Part shown: piece after piece, positions 61,307 to 64,000 of the stretch
Layout: the number at the start of each line of letters is the position of its first letter
Position numbering within the stretch: position 1 is the first letter of the stretch
Source of the DNA: Geothrix edaphica
Lineage (GTDB): Bacteria > Acidobacteriota > Holophagae > Holophagales > Holophagaceae
NCBI RefSeq assembly: GCF_030268045.1
Contig: NZ_BSDC01000001.1
Span: forward strand, 248,001-312,000
DNA length: 64,000 nt
Reading direction: 5' to 3'
Program-made: the position numbers and the translations under genes
The notes under the pieces: model-generated
Database searches by the model: none
Told to the model about the DNA's origin: nothing
Seen by the model: the letters and a program-made list of their open reading frames with translations, nothing else

Positions 61307-62268
61307 TACTTCACCTTCAGCCGCTTCTTGGCCTCCGCCAGGAGGTCGAGCTTCACCCAGTCGCCGGCCTTGGGCGGATTGGCCATCTTGCCCACGCCGT
61401 ACTTGGCCATCAGGTCCGTGGTGACCTGCACGTGCGACACGGTGATGTCATAGCTGAAGGGGGAGTTCCCGATGGCGTCCAGGTAGTCCTCGGCGCTGAT
61501 CTGGTTCTTGAACATCGTCTCGCGGACATACTTCTCAGCGGTCTTGGGCTCGTCGATGAACTTCTTGGTGGCCTCCACGAAGCAGAGCAGGAAGCGCTGG
61601 GCCACATCGCGGCGCTCCTTGTAGAGCTTCTCCGTGATGACCAGGGCGCGGATGGGCTCGCCGAGGGGCGTGTCGTACGGCTTGAGCAGCTCCACGCCGA
61701 ACTTCCGGTTGATGGCCTGGGAGCTGTAGGGCTCGCTCTGGCACATGGCGTCGATGTTCTTGGCCATGAGGGCCTGGTTCAGGTCCGCGAAGGGGAGGTA
61801 GAGCACCAGCACATCCTTGCCGGGCCTGTCGGACCAGGTGAGGCCGGCCTTGGCCAGCTCCGCCAGCAGCAGCAGCTCCTGGGCTCCGCCGCGCGCCACG
61901 CCCACCTTCCGGCCCTTGAGGTCCTTCAGCGACCGGATGCCGGAGCTCGCGTTCACCACGATGCGCGCGCCGCCCCGGGCGAAGCCGGCCACCACGTAGA
62001 TGGGCACGCCCGCCGCCCGGCCGGCGATGGCGGCATCCAGGGCCGCGGCGCTGGCGTCGATCTCGCCGGCCACGATGGCCGGGTTGATGTCGATGCCCTT
62101 GGCGAACATCCGCTCATCGACCCGCAGGTTGTACTTCGGTGCCAGCTCCTTCATGTAGGACACGGCCCCGTAATGCGCGAACTTCAGGTTGCCGAGACGG
62201 ACCACATCCTGGGCCAGCAGACTCAGGGAGGACAGGGCGAGCAGGAAGGCCAAAGGCTTCATTCGCAT
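61306..62268 (-). CDS. ABC importer periplasmic substrate-binding protein (NMT1/SsuA-like)
   Basis: A 320-residue secreted binding protein with signal PLAFLLALSSLSLLA. The fold starts VRLGNLKFAHYGAVSYMKELAPKYNL, then DINPAIVAGEIDASAAALDAAIAG, KDLKGRKVGVARGG and a second lobe with CQSEPYSSQAI. This is the NrtA/SsuA/ThiY superfamily. No sulfonate monooxygenase, nitrate reductase or thiamine gene sits nearby, so the ligand is open. ATG 62268 has GGAG before it; a second ATG two codons on is also possible. Confidence 0.88.
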   Translation of the reverse strand: MRMKPLAFLLALSSLSLLAQDVVRLGNLKFAHYGAVSYMKELAPKYNLRVDERMFAKGIDINPAIVAGEIDASAAALDAAIAGRAAGVPIYVVAGFARGGARIVVNASSGIRSLKDLKGRKVGVARGGAQELLLLAELAKAGLTWSDRPGKDVLVLYLPFADLNQALMAKNIDAMCQSEPYSSQAINRKFGVELLKPYDTPLGEPIRALVITEKLYKERRDVAQRFLLCFVEATKKFIDEPKTAEKYVRETMFKNQISAEDYLDAIGNSPFSYDITVSHVQVTTDLMAKYGVGKMANPPKAGDWVKLDLLAEAKKRLKVK

Positions 62269-62324
62269 GGGGTACTCCGGGGGTTTGGACCATTCTAGGC
62301 CAACGGTTCCCGGAGATGCACCGG

Positions 62325-62921
62325 TCAATCCTGCCGGCGCCTCGCCACCAGCAGGAACTCCCGCCCCAGGCGGCGCGGATGGCTGTTTGTTGCGTGCGCA
62401 AGATGCAGGATCTCGAAGCGGGCTTCCGCAAGAAGGCGCATCTCCGACATGGAAACGGCATGTGGAGGTCCCGGCCGTCCGTTCACGTCATGGAAGACCA
62501 CGGCCATCCAGAGGCCGCCAGGCCGGAGGTGGTGCGCGCAGGCATCCACATAGGCTGGCCGCCGGGCGGGATCCATGGCCACGAAGCAGGTGTGGTCGAA
62601 GATCGCGTCCCAGGGCCCGAGCTGGGTGCTGAACCAGTCCGCCTGCGACCACGCGACTCGGTCTCCATAGCGCTTCATGGCGCCCTGGATGGCCAGGGGC
62701 GCGAAGTCCAGACCCGTGACCGCGAAACCCCGCGCGTCCAGTTCCACGGCATCGTGGCCATAGCCGCAGCCCGGCACCACCAGGTCGCTGCCCGGGCGCA
62801 GGCCCAGGGGAAGGGCCAGATCCAGCATGTCGCGCACCAGTGGCGTGGCGCCGTCCATGTCCCAGCCAGGGCGGCCCTGCTCTTCGTAGAGGCGGTTCCA
62901 GTAGTCGGGGTGGTCGGTCAT
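62325..62921 (-). CDS. Thiopurine S-methyltransferase-like SAM-dependent methyltransferase
   Basis: A 198-residue methyltransferase. SDLVVPGCGYGHDAVELDARGF is the SAM-binding glycine loop, followed by GLDFAPLAIQGAM and WDAIFDHTCFVAMDP. The start DYWNRLYEEQGRPGWDM fits the TPMT family, which methylates thiols, selenols or tellurite-type substrates. It overlaps the upstream gene by four bases (ATGA) and so is coupled with the DNA glycosylase-like gene; the link is unexplained. Confidence 0.88.
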   Translation of the reverse strand: MTDHPDYWNRLYEEQGRPGWDMDGATPLVRDMLDLALPLGLRPGSDLVVPGCGYGHDAVELDARGFAVTGLDFAPLAIQGAMKRYGDRVAWSQADWFSTQLGPWDAIFDHTCFVAMDPARRPAYVDACAHHLRPGGLWMAVVFHDVNGRPGPPHAVSMSEMRLLAEARFEILHLAHATNSHPRRLGREFLLVARRRQD

Positions 62922-64000
62922 GGCAGCTGGATCTCGTCTGCGCCCACGAACCCTGCCAGCCGCTCCAGGGCCTCGTCCAGACCGCGCTTCCGGGCCTTCG
63001 TGGCCTTGACGCCGGGCTCCCACCAGAGGCCCTTGATCTCCAGCAGGCCGCGGTCGCGGTGCAGCTTGGGATCGAGGCGGCCCACCAGGCGGTCGCCCTC
63101 GAGGATGGGCAGCACGAAGTAGCCGTACTGGCGCTTCGGCCCAGGCACGAAGGCCTCGAAGCGGTAGTCGAAGCCGAAGCGGCGCAGGGCGCGGGCGCGG
63201 TCGCGGAGGATGGGATCGAAGGGGCAGAGCAGGCGCGTGCGGTCCGGCGGATCGGGCAGCTTCGCCAGGCGCGCCTCCCAGTCCGCCAGGGCGAAGGCGG
63301 GGCGGACCTCGCCATCGGCCCCCTCCACCTCCACGGGGACGAGGCGCCCTGCCTTCGCCGCGGCGGCGCACCAGGCCCTGGCTTCGGCGGCCTCGATGCC
63401 CGCCCAGAACTCCGCCAGTTCCTTCGGAGTGAACACCCAGAGCCGCTCGGCGGCGCTGGCGCAGGCCCACTCCTGGTGTTCCTGGGGATCGGGGCAGGGC
63501 CGCGCGTGGTGCTCCGGCAGCACGCGCTCGGTGAGGTCGTAGAGCTTCTGGAAGCCCTCGCGCCGGGGGACCATCAGCTCGCCGCTGCGCCAGAGGAAGT
63601 CCAGGGCGGCCTTCTGCGGCTTCCAGCCCCACCAGGGGCCGCGCTTCTCGGGGTGCTCGAAGTCCGAGGACTTCAGCGGTCCCTCGCGCTCGATGCGGGT
63701 CTTCACGTCCTGCACCACCCGGGCCCCGTCCGTGCCGCGGAAGTGGTGTTGCCACCAGGCGTGGGCGCGGATGCGCTCCCGGTCCCGCGCGAAGCGGGGT
63801 TTCCAGTGGGGGAAGAAGGCCGTGGGGATGGCGGAGGCGTCGTGGGTGAAGCCTTCAAACAGGCTCCGCCTGTCCTCCAGCAGCTTCCTCAGGTGCTCCG
63901 GCTTGTAGCCGTCCAGGCGGCTGAGGAGGGTGAGGTCGTGGGCCCGGGCCACCACGTTGATGGTGTCCATCTGGACGAAGCCCAGGCGCTCGAGGAGGCC
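62918..64000 (-). CDS. YcaQ-like crosslink-repair DNA glycosylase, start outside window
   Basis: The C-terminal 360 residues of a winged-helix protein; the gene runs off the right edge, with LLERLGFVQMDTINVVARAHD near the edge. This QMDTINVVARAHDL block is the catalytic-type QxD-like motif of the YcaQ/AlkZ family, which unhooks interstrand crosslinks. Later blocks are LFEGFTHDASAIPTAFFPHW, RTRLLCPFDPILRDR and FDYRFEAFVPGPKRQYGYF, and WWEPGVKATKARKRGLDEAL at the end. The start codon is not in view; the domain runs to the expected C-terminus. Confidence 0.85.
   Translation of the reverse strand, partial: GLLERLGFVQMDTINVVARAHDLTLLSRLDGYKPEHLRKLLEDRRSLFEGFTHDASAIPTAFFPHWKPRFARDRERIRAHAWWQHHFRGTDGARVVQDVKTRIEREGPLKSSDFEHPEKRGPWWGWKPQKAALDFLWRSGELMVPRREGFQKLYDLTERVLPEHHARPCPDPQEHQEWACASAAERLWVFTPKELAEFWAGIEAAEARAWCAAAAKAGRLVPVEVEGADGEVRPAFALADWEARLAKLPDPPDRTRLLCPFDPILRDRARALRRFGFDYRFEAFVPGPKRQYGYFVLPILEGDRLVGRLDPKLHRDRGLLEIKGLWWEPGVKATKARKRGLDEALERLAGFVGADEIQLP

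Overview
The window is uniformly GC-rich, densely packed bacterial chromosome. An outer-membrane assembly operon (bamA, skp-like), a prepilin peptidase, ClpB plus ClpC, an AddAB-like pair, YXWGXW-repeat and kinase-TPR proteins and a tungsten-type aldehyde oxidoreductase together suggest a Gram-negative, probably Acidobacteriota of the Holophagae/Geothrix type. That placement is inference from gene style; no rRNA or marker comparison was possible. No transposase, integrase, CRISPR array or prophage was seen. Most of the sequence is ordinary chromosome.

Left part (1-9,855): the N-terminus of an inward-rectifier K+ channel, prepilin peptidase, a cyclophilin, a PlsC acyltransferase, a holin-family membrane protein coupled to serine acetyltransferase, a periplasmic MsrB-MsrA fusion, an MBL hydrolase, a glycine-rich lipoprotein, a small basic protein, a nitroreductase, and an aldehyde:ferredoxin oxidoreductase (AOR) next to a MoaD/ThiS-like protein. 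AOR is divergent from an AcoR-like sigma-54 activator (10,123-12,126). The gap between them holds a good -24/-12 promoter and a repeated 10-mer about 130-160 bp upstream, so the unit looks like a complete sigma-54 switch.

Middle part (12,130-31,339): a membrane protein with an HELCH motif, a protoporphyrinogen-oxidase-like flavoprotein and a secreted YXWGXW/proline-repeat protein. Then comes the most unusual locus (15,738-21,325): a LytTR response regulator, a LytS-type histidine kinase and an unannotated 54-residue peptide gene on the minus strand, divergent from a full-length LanB lantibiotic dehydratase and a DUF3606 gene on the plus strand. The peptide has an LSFRKESI leader like class I lanthipeptide precursors, but it has no cysteine and ends in a Thr/Ser-rich tail. 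No LanC cyclase, protease or exporter lies nearby. LytTR-like 9-bp repeats spaced 21-22 bp occur in the divergent promoter region and before the DUF3606 gene. It reads as a regulated RiPP whose product may be a dehydrated, non-lanthionine peptide or signal. Next are an AddB/AddA-like pair, a FabH-like synthase, a solitary HNH endonuclease, tRNA-Glu, tRNA-Lys and purA.

Right part (31,557-64,000): clpC-bamA-skp with clpC and bamA overlapping, an MFS transporter and an acyltransferase, a VolA-like lipase lipoprotein of lower GC, a coiled-coil lipoprotein, metK, a GGDEF response regulator, nagZ, an HD-GYP response regulator with an unusual insertion, clpB, a Ser/Thr kinase with TPR-like repeats, an L-2-hydroxyglutarate oxidase-like protein, mutS coupled to a Nim-like protein and a PlsC protein, a sulfonate/nitrate-type ABC importer, a TPMT-like methyltransferase and a truncated YcaQ-like DNA glycosylase.
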